Source: Candidatus Zixiibacteriota bacterium | Lineage (GTDB): Bacteria > Zixibacteria > MSB-5A5 > JAABVY01 > JAHJOQ01 | DNA length: 64,000 bases | NCBI GenBank assembly: GCA_018820315.1 | Contig: JAHJOQ010000040.1 | Location: 1-64,000, forward strand | Reading direction: 5' to 3' | In this document: piece after piece, positions 16,767 through 26,607 of the stretch | Position numbering within the stretch: the first letter of the stretch is position 1 | Layout: each line of letters starts with the position of its first letter | Notes under the pieces: model-generated | The model's database searches: none | Seen by the model: the letters and a program-made list of their open reading frames with translations, nothing else | Told to the model about the DNA's origin: nothing | Program-made: the position numbers and the translations under genes

Positions 16767-17177
16767 ACTCGTCGTTACGCGAGACCTGCACCGACCACAA
16801 TGAGAGGTCGGGATAGATTCCGTTTTGCAACGGAATGACAACGCGTACCGCGTTGTCTCGGCCTTGTGCGCGGTCTTGTGCGCGTCATTCCGGCGAACGG
16901 CATTGTGGATAAACCCCGAACCACGTCATTGTGAGCGAAGAGTGGCAATCTCGGTCAGATGTGGACATCTGCCGCGCACTTGATGTGCGAGCAGAGGCTG
17001 TGCCTCTGCGTTCTTCTATGAAATATTCACAGGAGCACAGCCCCTGTGTGCACTTTGATGCGGCATAGAGATCGCCACGTCGCTTCGCTCCTCGCGATGA
17101 CGATTTCTCCGGGAATGGTGACCTATCAACAAGCTCGAACGCCGGAATCCAGAAGTACATCTCCACTCAAACAAGAA
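16767..17177. repeat. Palindrome-rich intergenic region with a decayed MITE copy
   Basis: No gene. Consecutive perfect hairpins are seen at 16817-16836 (ATTCCGTT-TTGC-AACGGAAT), 16838-16856 (ACAACGCG-TAC-CGCGTTGT) and 16991-17009 (GCAGAGGC-TGT-GCCTCTGC). The stretch from about 16900 to 17110 resembles a degenerate copy of the MITE-like family: CGTCATTGTGAGCGAAGAG TGGCAATCTC at one end and GATCGCCACGTCGCTTCGCTC at the other. Small open frames here are translated repeats. Confidence 0.6.
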
Positions 17178-17203
17178 AAGCTCCCGCGATTATGCGGGAG
17201 CTT
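17178..17203 (-). terminator. Intrinsic terminator of groES-groEL
   Basis: Perfect 10-bp stem AAGCTCCCGC with a 6-base loop, followed on the minus strand by TTCTTG and on the plus strand by CTTTCT. It lies 29 bp after the groEL stop and could stop transcription from both sides. Confidence 0.85.
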
Positions 17204-17231
17204 CTTTCTATCCAATAGAAATCAATTCGGC

Positions 17232-18872
<1,641 letters not shown>

Positions 18873-18888
18873 CTATATCTCCTATTCG

Positions 18889-19176
18889 TTACTGAATGAT
18901 TGCCAGGACATCGCTTTCGCGCATGATCAAGTACTCTTGATCCTCAAACGTGACCTCGGTTCCGGAGTACTTTCCGTAAAGAACCTTGTCGCCGACCTTC
19001 ACATCGAGGTTGATCTTCTTACCGTCGTCTGTTATGCGGCCGGGACCGGCTGCGACGACTTCACCCTGCACTGGCTTTTCCTTGGCCGTATCGGGAATGA
19101 TGATTCCACCCTTCTTGACCTCAGTCTGCTCAAGCGCTCTGATCATGATTCGATCTGCCAACGGCTTGATATTCAT
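18889..19176 (-). CDS. groS: Co-chaperonin GroES
   Basis: 95 residues from ATG 19176, which has GGAGG 8 bases ahead and gives the usual family length; a GTG five codons upstream lies within the ribosome site. It forms the heptameric lid of the GroEL cage. Typical elements are [17 protein letters not shown], the mobile-loop region [20 protein letters not shown], the [18 protein letters not shown] strand and the C-terminal [11 protein letters not shown]. It is the first gene of the groES-groEL operon. Confidence 0.98.
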   Translation of the reverse strand: MNIKPLADRIMIRALEQTEVKKGGIIIPDTAKEKPVQGEVVAAGPGRITDDGKKINLDVKVGDKVLYGKYSGTEVTFEDQEYLIMRESDVLAIIQ

Positions 19177-19247
19177 TCCAATTTCCTCCACATAGTGTTA
19201 CTGGGATTCCTGTATCCATTCAAAGCTGTCTAATAAACTCACTCTTG

Positions 19248-19274
19248 TTAGCACTCACTTGCATCGAGTGCTAA
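19248..19274. promoter_or_regulatory. CIRCE heat-shock operator (HrcA binding site)
   Basis: Perfect TTAGCACTC-N9-GAGTGCTAA inverted repeat, 72 bp upstream of the groES start and 10 bp downstream of the -10 box. It predicts repression by HrcA; hrcA itself is not in this window. Confidence 0.97.
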
Positions 19275-19283
19275 CAATTGGCG

Positions 19284-19311
19284 AATATAAAGGTTCCAGA
19301 AATCTTGTCAA
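19284..19311 (-). promoter_or_regulatory. Sigma-70-type promoter of groES-groEL
   Basis: On the minus strand TTGACA, 16 bp, TATATT. The CIRCE operator covers the expected transcription start, the normal HrcA arrangement. Confidence 0.8.
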
Positions 19312-19330
19312 GCGATTTTTCGCGATTATT

Positions 19331-20467
19331 CTAGCTGGAGATTAGACTCGCAACTCTTTCAGCAGCTTTCGCATACGCGCCTCCCTCGCCTAACAACACT
19401 GGAATTCGCGCGATTTTGGAGCGAATTGCGTCTGAATTAGCATCATTTTCAAGGATTTTCCGGATTTCCGCAGAAATTTGCCCCGGATCGACATCCTCCT
19501 GGATCAATTCCGGATAGACAGTCTCACCGCTTATGAGATTGGCCAATGCGATGTTATTCACCGTAACTACACTCCTGGCAATCAGATACGTCAGCCAGTT
19601 GGTGCGATATAGCACAATTGCAGGTGTCTGGCAGATCGCCGTATCGACCGTGGCTGTGCCGGATGCCACAAGTGCAAGGTCGGAAGCGCTCAGCAGCGTA
19701 TGAAGATTCCCGTTGAAGGTATCCGCTTCGACACCATTCTCGGAGATGAACCTGGAAACAAGATCGTTCTGCTGAGAGTTTGCAGGGCGGCAGAGGATTT
19801 TCACCTCATGTCCCTGCAGTCGATACAGTCGCAATCCCGCCAGCATTCGTGGTAGGATTCTCACAATCTCCTGCAATCTCGATCCCGGAAGAACCGCAAT
19901 CAGTTTCTCATCCTGACCAAGACCGATGGACTTCCGAAATTCATTCCGGCTCAAATCCGGCTTGGCGAGGTCAATCAGCGGATGACCGAAATACTCGACA
20001 TTGAGACCATGTTGCTCAAAAAACTCCGGCTCGAAGGGAAGAATCGAGATGAATTTCGCATTCCACCGTTTCATTCTTTCGATCCTGCTCTTATGCCACG
20101 CCCAGACCTGAGGAAGGATGTAATAGACAAACGGAATCTCGAGTTCGTTCAGCTTCTCGGCGAATTTGAAATTCATGCCGGGATAGTCGACCAGAACCGC
20201 AGCATCGGGAGGATTGTCAGAAAGACGCCCATTAACCTCATGAACGACCCGTCGGAAGTATGGGAGCTTTCTTATTATCTCGACAAATCCCATAGTAGAG
20301 AGCTGATCGACATGATAGAGTTCGTCGATGCCTTCTGCTTTGAGTCTGTCACCACCAAGCCCCCAGAATGAAAGATCGGGTAGGAGCTTCTTCAATTCAC
20401 CGACAAGTCCGGCGGCATGCAGGTCTCCCGAAATCTCACCCGCCGATATGAATATTCGTTTTGTCAC
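19331..20467 (-). CDS. lpxB: Lipid-A-disaccharide synthase
   Basis: 378 residues. A GT19 glycosyltransferase that joins UDP-2,3-diacylglucosamine and lipid X into the lipid A disaccharide at the inner membrane. Recognised by the N-terminal ISAGEISGDLHAAGLVGEL, FWGLGGDRLKAEGIDELYHVDQLSTMGFVEI, DYPGMNFKFAEKL, YYILPQVWAWHKSRI, LPGSRLQEIVRILPRML and the nucleotide-binding ASGTATVDTAICQTPAIVLYRTN. Its presence shows that the organism makes lipid A. The start overlaps the stop of the upstream oxidoreductase gene by 4 bp (ATGA), so both are translated as a unit. Confidence 0.97.
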   Translation of the reverse strand: MTKRIFISAGEISGDLHAAGLVGELKKLLPDLSFWGLGGDRLKAEGIDELYHVDQLSTMGFVEIIRKLPYFRRVVHEVNGRLSDNPPDAAVLVDYPGMNFKFAEKLNELEIPFVYYILPQVWAWHKSRIERMKRWNAKFISILPFEPEFFEQHGLNVEYFGHPLIDLAKPDLSRNEFRKSIGLGQDEKLIAVLPGSRLQEIVRILPRMLAGLRLYRLQGHEVKILCRPANSQQNDLVSRFISENGVEADTFNGNLHTLLSASDLALVASGTATVDTAICQTPAIVLYRTNWLTYLIARSVVTVNNIALANLISGETVYPELIQEDVDPGQISAEIRKILENDANSDAIRSKIARIPVLLGEGGAYAKAAERVASLISS

Positions 20468-21474
20468 CTGAGCTGCAATTGGAGTTTGTCGAGTCCAGCC
20501 TGTGCGATTTTCTCGATCTCGGCGGCGATTGTCAGCGCCCGGAGACCATCCTCACCCGACACCGCAACAGGTCCATCGTTAGTGACCGCATCGATGAAAG
20601 ATTCGAGTTCTGCGGTCAGCATGTCGTACGGTTCAATGTTCGGCTTGCTGTACGCGATCTTCTTTCCGGCATCGCCGTAGTCGACCGTGGTCGTGAATCC
20701 CGGAGCTTCCGCCATCGTTTCACCGCTGTCGAGAAGATTGTAGACTGCCGCCGACGGTGCGCTGAAATCGATCGAGATGTAGCCTTTGGTCTGGAATATC
20801 CGCAGTTTCCGCATCGGTTTTGCGGAGATTCGCGAGGCGGTAAGATTCGCGACACATCCCGACTCGAATGTCAGCCGCGCATTCGCGATATCCATGTGAT
20901 CAGACACGACCGCAGCCGCCGAAGCCTGTATATCGACCACTTTCGATTTTGTCAGAAAGAGGCAGAGATCGATGTCGTGAATCATCAGATCGAAAATGAC
21001 GGCGACATCGAGGCCGCGAAAATTAAACGGCGCGAGGCGATGTCCCTCGATGAATGTCGGATGTGAAATCTTGTCTGCGAGCGCGATCACCGCCGGATTG
21101 AACCGTTCAATATGCCCAACAGCCAGCTTGAGGTTCAGCTTGTCGGCCAGATTGATCATCTCGCGAGCTTCATCGACCGTGGCCGCGATCGGTTTCTCGA
21201 CGAAGAGATGTTTGCCCGCGTTGAGTATTTCTATTGCGCATTTGTAATGCTCCGATGTCGGCGCCACAAGCGATATCGCGTCGCACTCGGCAATCAACTC
21301 CTGCGCATCTGTGAATGCCTTTGTGTTGTTGTCTGCCGCTGCCGCCTCAGACTTCTCGCTGAGTATATCATAGCACCCGACCAGTTCGCACGATTCGAGG
21401 TTCGACAGAACCCGCACATGCGCTTTGCCGAGATGCCCGACCCCTATCACACCGATTCTTGGTTTATCTGTCAC
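20464..21474 (-). CDS. Gfo/Idh/MocA-family oxidoreductase, coupled to lpxB
   Basis: 336 residues, GTG start with AGGGAGGACGT ahead. The N-terminal Rossmann fold is clear (RIGVIGVGHLGKAHVRVLSNL, then acidic CYD), followed by the family's HLFVEKPIAATVDEAREMINLA motif with the catalytic EKP Lys, and the C-terminal substrate domain (GHIERFNPAVIALA, DLMIHDIDLCL). It would oxidise or reduce a sugar or sugar nucleotide with NAD(P). Translational coupling to lpxB points to lipid A or another envelope sugar. One candidate role is UDP-GlcNAc 3-dehydrogenase (GnnA-like), the first step to 3-amino lipid A sugars, but no GnnB aminotransferase is visible here, so this remains a guess. Confidence 0.88.
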   Translation of the reverse strand: MTDKPRIGVIGVGHLGKAHVRVLSNLESCELVGCYDILSEKSEAAAADNNTKAFTDAQELIAECDAISLVAPTSEHYKCAIEILNAGKHLFVEKPIAATVDEAREMINLADKLNLKLAVGHIERFNPAVIALADKISHPTFIEGHRLAPFNFRGLDVAVIFDLMIHDIDLCLFLTKSKVVDIQASAAAVVSDHMDIANARLTFESGCVANLTASRISAKPMRKLRIFQTKGYISIDFSAPSAAVYNLLDSGETMAEAPGFTTTVDYGDAGKKIAYSKPNIEPYDMLTAELESFIDAVTNDGPVAVSGEDGLRALTIAAEIEKIAQAGLDKLQLQLR

Positions 21475-21494
21475 ACGTCCTCCCTGTGCGAGTC

Positions 21495-21523
21495 AGAATA
21501 CGCAAAGCGGGAGCGATTGTCAA
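21495..21523 (-). promoter_or_regulatory. Promoter of the oxidoreductase-lpxB operon
   Basis: On the minus strand TTGACA, 17 bp, TATTCT, 20 bp upstream of the GTG start. Spacing and boxes are near consensus. Confidence 0.65.
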
Positions 21524-21542
21524 AGGTAAGTTGGGGGAGCAC

Positions 21543-21584
21543 GTAGGTCAAACCCCTGCGGTTTTGACATCTTCAATTCATTCG
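21543..21584 (+). repeat. REP-like element, copy 1
   Basis: Hairpin GTCAAACC-CCTGC-GGTTTTGAC preceded by GTAG and followed by ATCTTCAATTCATTCG. The same hairpin and tail recur at 23393-23435 next to the Y1 transposase, so this is a solo member of that REP family. Confidence 0.8.
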
Positions 21585-21760
21585 TGCTCCAACGAAATGA
21601 GCGGCATCAAGGCATTTACCTTGACAGAGTTGGGCGATGGCGATATTATGAATCTGATTTCGTGATTGTATTGACATTTAAGGGCTGGTAACATCAGTGG
21701 AATGGTAAGGTTTGCAGGAAATATGACCAGCAAAGCCCTCTGGGCATGGGAGCACACCGC

Positions 21761-22372
21761 ATGACCAAAGACCCAGCAAGCAAGAGCGGTGGCTTCGGAT
21801 GTAGCATCGGCTGCGGAACGTTCATAGTAATCTGTCTGTTCGCCTCCCTGATCTTCGGTGTGAACGTGGATGAAATGCCTCACGCAGTTTACTACGTCGC
21901 TGTCTTGATTGCGGTTGTCGTTGCTGTTCTTGCATACCGGTACCAACGTGGATTGTACACAGACCTTGAGAAGGTCGATCTGCTCGATGACGAAGTGGAA
22001 TTGTACAGGACACCGGCCACTTACTATGGTGGTCACAAGACGCAGGGTGAGAAGGCTGATGTCCAGTTGATACTGACATCAAAGCGAGTCATCGCGAGAC
22101 CTCTCGGCGCACCCGTCTTTCTGATGTATGTTGACTTGACATCCGTTACGGATTTTGGAATGGACACGAAGGAAAGACTGACCGCAGCTCGAATGCTTCT
22201 CGTAGGTATTCTTGCGTTTGCTATGAAGAAGCAGGATAAATACTTGTGGATCAAATATACAGATCGAAATGGATTCGAGCAGAATCCGGTGTTCGGCAGT
22301 GATTTTCACCACCAGCTTTCGGAATTTCAGAGTAAGTTGTATAGCGCGATCGCAAATGCACGCGCCGAATGA
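21761..22372 (+). CDS. Small membrane protein with a possible bacterial PH-like domain
   Basis: 203 residues. ATG 21761 is preferred (GGGAG 8 bases ahead) over an ATG five codons earlier. Two adjacent membrane helices occupy about 15-60 (GCGTFIVICLFASLIFGV, AVYYVAVLIAVVVAVLAY). The cytoplasmic part reads as alternating strands (EVELYRTPATYYGG, VQLILTSKRVIARPLG, VFLMYVDLTSVTDFG, YLWIKYTD), the pattern of bPH/GRAM-like domains: a strand pair with TSKRVI then a VDLTSV strand. Function unknown. It lies between two directly repeated REP elements with the next gene. Confidence 0.75.
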   Translation: MTKDPASKSGGFGCSIGCGTFIVICLFASLIFGVNVDEMPHAVYYVAVLIAVVVAVLAYRYQRGLYTDLEKVDLLDDEVELYRTPATYYGGHKTQGEKADVQLILTSKRVIARPLGAPVFLMYVDLTSVTDFGMDTKERLTAARMLLVGILAFAMKKQDKYLWIKYTDRNGFEQNPVFGSDFHHQLSEFQSKLYSAIANARAE

Positions 22373-22481
22373 CGTATCTGGCTGCCAACAGGTCATGTGT
22401 ATGTCGGAGTGCGATTGACACTGAGTCTACCCGGGGAGTGGATGAGTATTCACTGAGAGCGGGAAATTCAAGGCCAGCATC

Positions 22482-23387
22482 ATGAAAGCTAATGATCTTG
22501 ACTACGTTGTTGAGTCTGACGGTCTCCGGTTCGAACTTTCAGGCAAACCAATATTACTGCACAATCAGCACAGGTGGATATTGTCAATAATTCACTGGGC
22601 GCAGCAGCAAAACATTCTGTACCAGCCCTGTACAATAGTAAGTCTTGATGCGCATCGCGACTGGGCAGGGTATCGCAAGTACACCGGTACTGAATCCAGT
22701 CTCTGGAAGAAGATACTAAGTGAAGGAGTATCTCATCGGCAACTGCAGGAGTATCTGACGGATGACATAGATGACAATGGACAGTGGATAGTAACTGGTG
22801 CAGACTTCGGTCTAATAGACAATGCATTCTTGATTGGCGGACAGCTCGAACATGATGACGACAAAAGACCATTCTGGCATAGGAGTACCGATCACAATTC
22901 CTTGGATCGAGATCTGAGCTTGTTTCTAGCTGACTATAATGATGTCAGACATGAAGTGATTCCCCTTCGGATTTACGTCGAGGAAGAGCTCGGCGGCCAG
23001 TGCATTAATGTGTTGGCTGAGACCTTCGACTCTGATATCGAGAAAAGGAGATGGTTACTCTGTCGCGACCGGATCAAACAGATGAAGAGCTGTCAGTTTC
23101 TGGCCACAATAGACTTGGATTTCTTCATAGCCAAGTCCGACAGTAAGCACAGCGAGCTCTGGACAGAGCAAGCTCTAATCAGGTTTCTATCGATGGACCT
23201 AGGCGACAACGTTGGCAGAGAATCTATGACTATCGGTGACATGTTAAGGGAGGTTATTCACGAAGCGGCCTTAGTTGTGATCGCTGCGGAACCGAAATAC
23301 ACCGGTAGTCAAGCTAACATCCACACTGCCCTGCGATGGATAGAGAATCATCTAGGCTTGGCTCTTCCTCGCAGTTGGACTTCCTAG
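22482..23387 (+). CDS. UPF0489-family protein (arginase-like fold suspected)
   Basis: 301 residues. No strong ribosome site is seen at ATG 22482. Motifs match what I recall of the UPF0489/C5orf22 family: HNQHRWILSIIHWA, VSLDAHRDWAGY (Asp56, His58, Asp60), an ATIDLDFFIAK strand with two aspartates (about 213-218) and the late AAEPKYTGSQANIHTALRWIE. The DxHxD and DLDFF motifs resemble metal-binding motifs of ureohydrolases, suggesting a metal-dependent hydrolase; no activity is established for the family as far as I know. It follows the PH-like membrane protein by 109 bp, and REP elements flank the pair. Confidence 0.65.
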   Translation: MKANDLDYVVESDGLRFELSGKPILLHNQHRWILSIIHWAQQQNILYQPCTIVSLDAHRDWAGYRKYTGTESSLWKKILSEGVSHRQLQEYLTDDIDDNGQWIVTGADFGLIDNAFLIGGQLEHDDDKRPFWHRSTDHNSLDRDLSLFLADYNDVRHEVIPLRIYVEEELGGQCINVLAETFDSDIEKRRWLLCRDRIKQMKSCQFLATIDLDFFIAKSDSKHSELWTEQALIRFLSMDLGDNVGRESMTIGDMLREVIHEAALVVIAAEPKYTGSQANIHTALRWIENHLGLALPRSWTS

Positions 23388-23392
23388 GCGAT

Positions 23393-23435
23393 GTAGGTCA
23401 AAACCCCTGTGGTTCTGACATCTTCAATTCATTCG
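23393..23435 (+). repeat. REP-like element, copy 2, overlapping the transposase stop codon
   Basis: GTAGGTCAAAACC-CCTGT-GGTTCTGAC followed by ATCTTCAATTCATTCG. The tail runs into the 3' end of the Y1 transposase gene on the other strand and supplies its TGA stop (23429-23431). Confidence 0.85.
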
Positions 23436-23932
23436 CCAAATTCCCCAGAAAGATATTCCGGCTCCCGCACACCCCAATCTGGCGCATAGTATCCTCTCTG
23501 GAGATAATCGTGAATCGATGAATGCGGCCAATCGAAAGGGCTTCTTACCAAACCATGCTTCACCGGATTGTAATGGATGTAATCAATGTGTCGATTCATG
23601 TCATTCTGATCGCGAATGATATGATCCCAGAATCGATACTGCCAGATTCGTCCGGAGACCATCCCGATGCGACCTCTCAGGCGTGTTGAATATGAGAGCT
23701 TGAGCCGGCACATTAGCGCAGATGGATTCTCCCTTTCTGCCAGCACAATCATGTGGAAGTGGTCGGGGAGGATCACCCACGCGATCGCCTCAAACGGACT
23801 GCGTTGCTGCGTAGATTCGATTGCTTCGCGGAAGAGATCGATATGTTTTGCGAGGAGGGGTTTGCGGTCGAGTGTGACATTTGTGAGAAACACAGGATTT
23901 CCCTCATTGAAATACCGACGTAAATTTGACAT
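23429..23932 (-). CDS. REP-associated tyrosine transposase (RAYT, Y1 HUH family)
   Basis: About 167 residues from ATG 23932; the upstream extension to 23959 is REP sequence. HUH single-strand transposases of this group bind and cut REP hairpins. The HUH motif is DHFHMIVL (about 62-69) and the catalytic-tyrosine helix is MNRHIDYIHYNPVKHGLV (about 120-137). Other family segments are NPVFLTNVT near the start, RFWDHIIRDQNDM and the C-terminal WPHSSIHDYLQRGYY. Length and motifs look intact, so it may be active. It is bracketed by oppositely oriented REP copies (23393-23435 and 23934-23970), the standard genomic setting of RAYTs. Confidence 0.93.
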   Translation of the reverse strand: MSNLRRYFNEGNPVFLTNVTLDRKPLLAKHIDLFREAIESTQQRSPFEAIAWVILPDHFHMIVLAERENPSALMCRLKLSYSTRLRGRIGMVSGRIWQYRFWDHIIRDQNDMNRHIDYIHYNPVKHGLVRSPFDWPHSSIHDYLQRGYYAPDWGVREPEYLSGEFGE

Positions 23933-23933
23933 G

Positions 23934-23970
23934 CGATCAGATGAAGACGTCAAAACCACAGGTGTTTTGA
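23934..23970 (-). repeat. REP-like element, copy 3, at the transposase start
   Basis: Read on the minus strand, TCAAAACACC-TGT-GGTTTTGAC then GTCTTCATCTGATCG, ending immediately before the transposase ATG. It is inverted relative to copy 2. The tail differs slightly from the other two copies. Confidence 0.75.
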
Positions 23971-24039
23971 TATTATGAGAAGGCCGCTCGGCCAGGATAT
24001 ATTATCCTGACCGTGTAAACCCTTAGCAGAGGAGCGGCC

Positions 24040-24282
24040 ATGTTGGATACATATCTTGGTATCGACGTACACAAGAAACTGTGTGTATACACAGAGCTTG
24101 ATTCAAGGGGTAATGTAGTAAGTAGGGGGAAGTTCGGCAACAACATAAGTGAGGTGAGTGACTTTTCCGCGCGGGCAGGAATCCTTTCCTGCTCGGAATA
24201 CATACAGGTCAGGAATCTCAGCATTGCATGCAGGCACTCCGCTCCCGCGCATCGTTCAAATTACCTCTTGAATTTGAAGTAG
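24040..24282 (+). pseudogene. IS110-family transposase remnant, broken by a palindromic repeat
   Basis: The first 42 or so residues (MLDTYLGIDVHKKLCVYTEL, RGNVVSRGKFGNN) match the N-terminus of IS110-type DEDD transposases, including the first catalytic aspartate in GIDVHKK. The match ends at about residue 43, where a GGCAGGAA hairpin (24175-24192) begins; the remainder reads as repeat. Full transposases of this family have 300-400 residues. Upstream, an inverted pair GGCCGCTC (23982-23989) and GAGCGGCC (24032-24039) may belong to the original insertion-sequence end. The product is surely non-functional. Confidence 0.85.
24175..24192. repeat. GGCAGGAA hairpin inside the IS110 remnant
   Basis: GCAGGAA-TCCT-TTCCTGC, a member of the hairpin family also seen at 35040-35065 and inside the MITE-like elements at 36610 and 39407. 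Confidence 0.75.
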
Positions 24283-24368
24283 CGAGTCGGTACATTCCCG
24301 ATCAAAGTTAGTATGCCGCAAATGGGCTGGTTTCAGTTCCTGAACCAACTGCACTCGTGAGGAAGAAG

Positions 24369-25718
24369 ATGAAAGCCGGTAGAAGCCACGATCCTTCGAA
24401 GTTTGCTCTTGCAGTATTCGTAGCGCTGGTCATATTCTGTATTGCGCAGCTTTCATGGTGGATTGTCTTCCAGATTGAGCGCACAAGCGAAGTAACTCAG
24501 ACTCAGCTCGAGTTGCTCAATCTCAGGATTGGTCAAGTCATAAACATAGCAAATAACGACTTCCTGAACTGTGTCAAGATCGCTGACGAGGCAGTGAGGC
24601 TCTCATCCGGGGACACCGAACTGCTGCAGAGCGAGCTTGACCGCCTCCTCTCCGATCCGGCAGTAATCGGTTATTCGATAACTGATTCAGGTGCAGCCCA
24701 ACGATCTGGTGGTAGAATAGACTCGACCCTTCACGCTATAGTCTCCAATGGCTGCATCATCTACTTCGATGCCGAGTATCCCCGCCTTCTCTTCCCGAGT
24801 CAGCTTGCCGAGGATCTGGCTTTTTCGATTGAGGGCATCCATGACGGCAGCGAATCGACGTGGGTCGCATCCGATATGATTCAGGTGCCCGATGCCATTC
24901 AAGAGAGTCTCGACTCTGAAGCGCACCGTCGCATTATGATGTTCCTCTCGGAGGGCGGCTTCTTCCTGCTCTTGATTCTGTTCGGTGCGTATCTGATTTA
25001 TCGCGCTCTGCAGCGATCGGAAGATCTAAAGTTCCGTCAGCAGCATTTTCTGCAGGCTGTCACTCACGAGTTTCGCGCACCGTTGACATCGCTGCGCCTT
25101 TATCTTGAAGCCCTTCAATCGGGAAATGTCGATGAGCAGCTCGCGGCGGAGCTGTTTCCCAAGATGCTCGATGATTGCGAGCGTCTCGATGGACTTATTG
25201 ACAATGTTCTCGAAGCAGGTCACTTCGGAAAATCAGGCTACGAACTCAACCTTTCGGAGACTGACCTGTCTGACGATCTCAACGAATACCTCGATGGTCT
25301 CGAACCGCTGGTAACAAGACTTGATGGAAAGATGCACAGGAGTGTAGAAGAGAAGGTCACGGTGAAATCGGACTATCAGGCTCTGAGACGAGTAGTCCGG
25401 GCGCTGATCGACAATGCGCTCAGATACTCGCCGCCAGACAAACGCACAATTGAGGTCAGTTTGAAGAGGGTGGAAGAGTCTGCAGAGATACGCATTACCG
25501 ATCATGGCATAGGAGTTTCTAAAGACGAACAAGCCAGGATATTTGATCGATTCTATCGTGTGAGCGACAATTATGCACGAGGCGTCAGCGGCACCGGTCT
25601 CGGTTTGTTCCTGGCACGAGAAATTATCGAGGCGCACGGAGGGAATATTGTGGTGCACTCGAAAGGGCAGGACCATGGGTCTGCATTCATCATTACACTG
25701 CCGTTGCAGGAAAAATGA
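24369..25718 (+). CDS. Membrane sensor histidine kinase
   Basis: 449 residues from ATG 24369, with AGGA 5 bases ahead; a GTG four codons upstream lies in that site. Membrane helices at about 12-36 and 195-213 enclose a periplasmic sensor of about 155 residues with no recognised fold. The kinase core has HisKA with His233 (VTHEFRAPLTSL), N-box ALIDNALRYSP, G1 ITDHGIGV and G2 GTGLGLFLAREIIEAHGG. It overlaps the response regulator gene by 4 bp (ATGA), giving a cognate pair. Downstream MscS and SLC12-type genes suggest that it senses osmotic or ionic stress; that is inference from position. Confidence 0.93.
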   Translation: MKAGRSHDPSKFALAVFVALVIFCIAQLSWWIVFQIERTSEVTQTQLELLNLRIGQVINIANNDFLNCVKIADEAVRLSSGDTELLQSELDRLLSDPAVIGYSITDSGAAQRSGGRIDSTLHAIVSNGCIIYFDAEYPRLLFPSQLAEDLAFSIEGIHDGSESTWVASDMIQVPDAIQESLDSEAHRRIMMFLSEGGFFLLLILFGAYLIYRALQRSEDLKFRQQHFLQAVTHEFRAPLTSLRLYLEALQSGNVDEQLAAELFPKMLDDCERLDGLIDNVLEAGHFGKSGYELNLSETDLSDDLNEYLDGLEPLVTRLDGKMHRSVEEKVTVKSDYQALRRVVRALIDNALRYSPPDKRTIEVSLKRVEESAEIRITDHGIGVSKDEQARIFDRFYRVSDNYARGVSGTGLGLFLAREIIEAHGGNIVVHSKGQDHGSAFIITLPLQEK

Positions 25719-26428
25719 AGAAGAGAATTCTAGTCGTCGAGGACGAAGAACACATTGCAGATGGCCTGAGAATCACTCTCGAGGCTGAAGGTTATGAGAC
25801 TGTGGTCGCGGCCGACGGTAACGCTGCCCTGGAGTTATGGCGAAATGGAGCTTTTGACCTCATAATCCTCGATGTTATGCTTCCCGGCACAGATGGCCTC
25901 GAAATCTGCAAGACCATCCGCGGTAGCGGGGACAGGATTCCAATCCTGTTCCTTACGGCGCGAGACCGTGAGGACGATCGCATTGCCGGACTGCTGGCGG
26001 GTGCCGACGACTATCTCACAAAGCCTTTCAATCTGAAGGAGTTGCTGTTAAGAGTGGCTGCTATGTTCCGCAGGCAGGTCTGGTACGGCACATCAACACT
26101 CGACAGCGAGCGATATTCGTTTGCCGATTTCTGGATTGACTTCAAATCATATCGCGCAAAGGGTGTTTCAGGGGAGGAGGAGTTGTCGCAGAAGGAATGC
26201 ATGATCATGAAATTCCTGGTCGAACATGCCGAAGAAGTTGTCACGCGCGACATGATCCTCGACGCCGTCTGGGGATACAATCTCTATCCATCGTCCCGCA
26301 CTGTCGACAATTTCATTGTGCGACTGAGAAAACTTTTCGAAGAGAACCCCTCGCATCCGCGTTATCTCCACACTGTTCGAGGCGCGGGCTACAGATTCAC
26401 ACCATCGGGTGACACAGATAATCAGTAG
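25715..26428 (+). CDS. OmpR/PhoB-family response regulator
   Basis: 237 residues. Receiver domain with acidic pocket VEDEEH (Asp10-Glu11), phospho-acceptor Asp53 (LIILDVMLPG) and Lys in YLTKPFN. A winged-helix DNA-binding domain follows (about 135-232, YNLYPSSRTVDNFIVRLRKLF, YLHTVRGAGYRF). Its start overlaps the histidine kinase stop. Likely a transcription factor for nearby transport genes, but I find no clear binding repeats in the 180 bp before the MscS gene. Confidence 0.95.
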   Translation: MKKRILVVEDEEHIADGLRITLEAEGYETVVAADGNAALELWRNGAFDLIILDVMLPGTDGLEICKTIRGSGDRIPILFLTARDREDDRIAGLLAGADDYLTKPFNLKELLLRVAAMFRRQVWYGTSTLDSERYSFADFWIDFKSYRAKGVSGEEELSQKECMIMKFLVEHAEEVVTRDMILDAVWGYNLYPSSRTVDNFIVRLRKLFEENPSHPRYLHTVRGAGYRFTPSGDTDNQ

Positions 26429-26607
26429 TTGACTGGACATCATCACGGGAAGCAACTGATCGTGGCGATCTCAAATCCGAATGCACGCCGGAACTTTTTG
26501 TATGAAGTCTAAGTTTTTGTTGTCAACTGATATAGTAATCGCTGTAACTTGTACCGCGTGGTTCAACTGAGCGTGTCTCTCAATATCGTTTCCGGGATAA
26601 TTCGAGT

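Noticed and set aside
16885-17166. 93-codon open frame on the minus strand before groEL
   Set aside because: It is a translation of the palindromic repeats (SRGAKRRGDL-like wording is typical of GCGAAGCG repeats) and has no ribosome site.
16767-17177. Possible CRISPR array because of repeated palindromic words
   Set aside because: The repeats are not identical, spacing is irregular, there are no unique spacers of constant length, and no cas gene is present.
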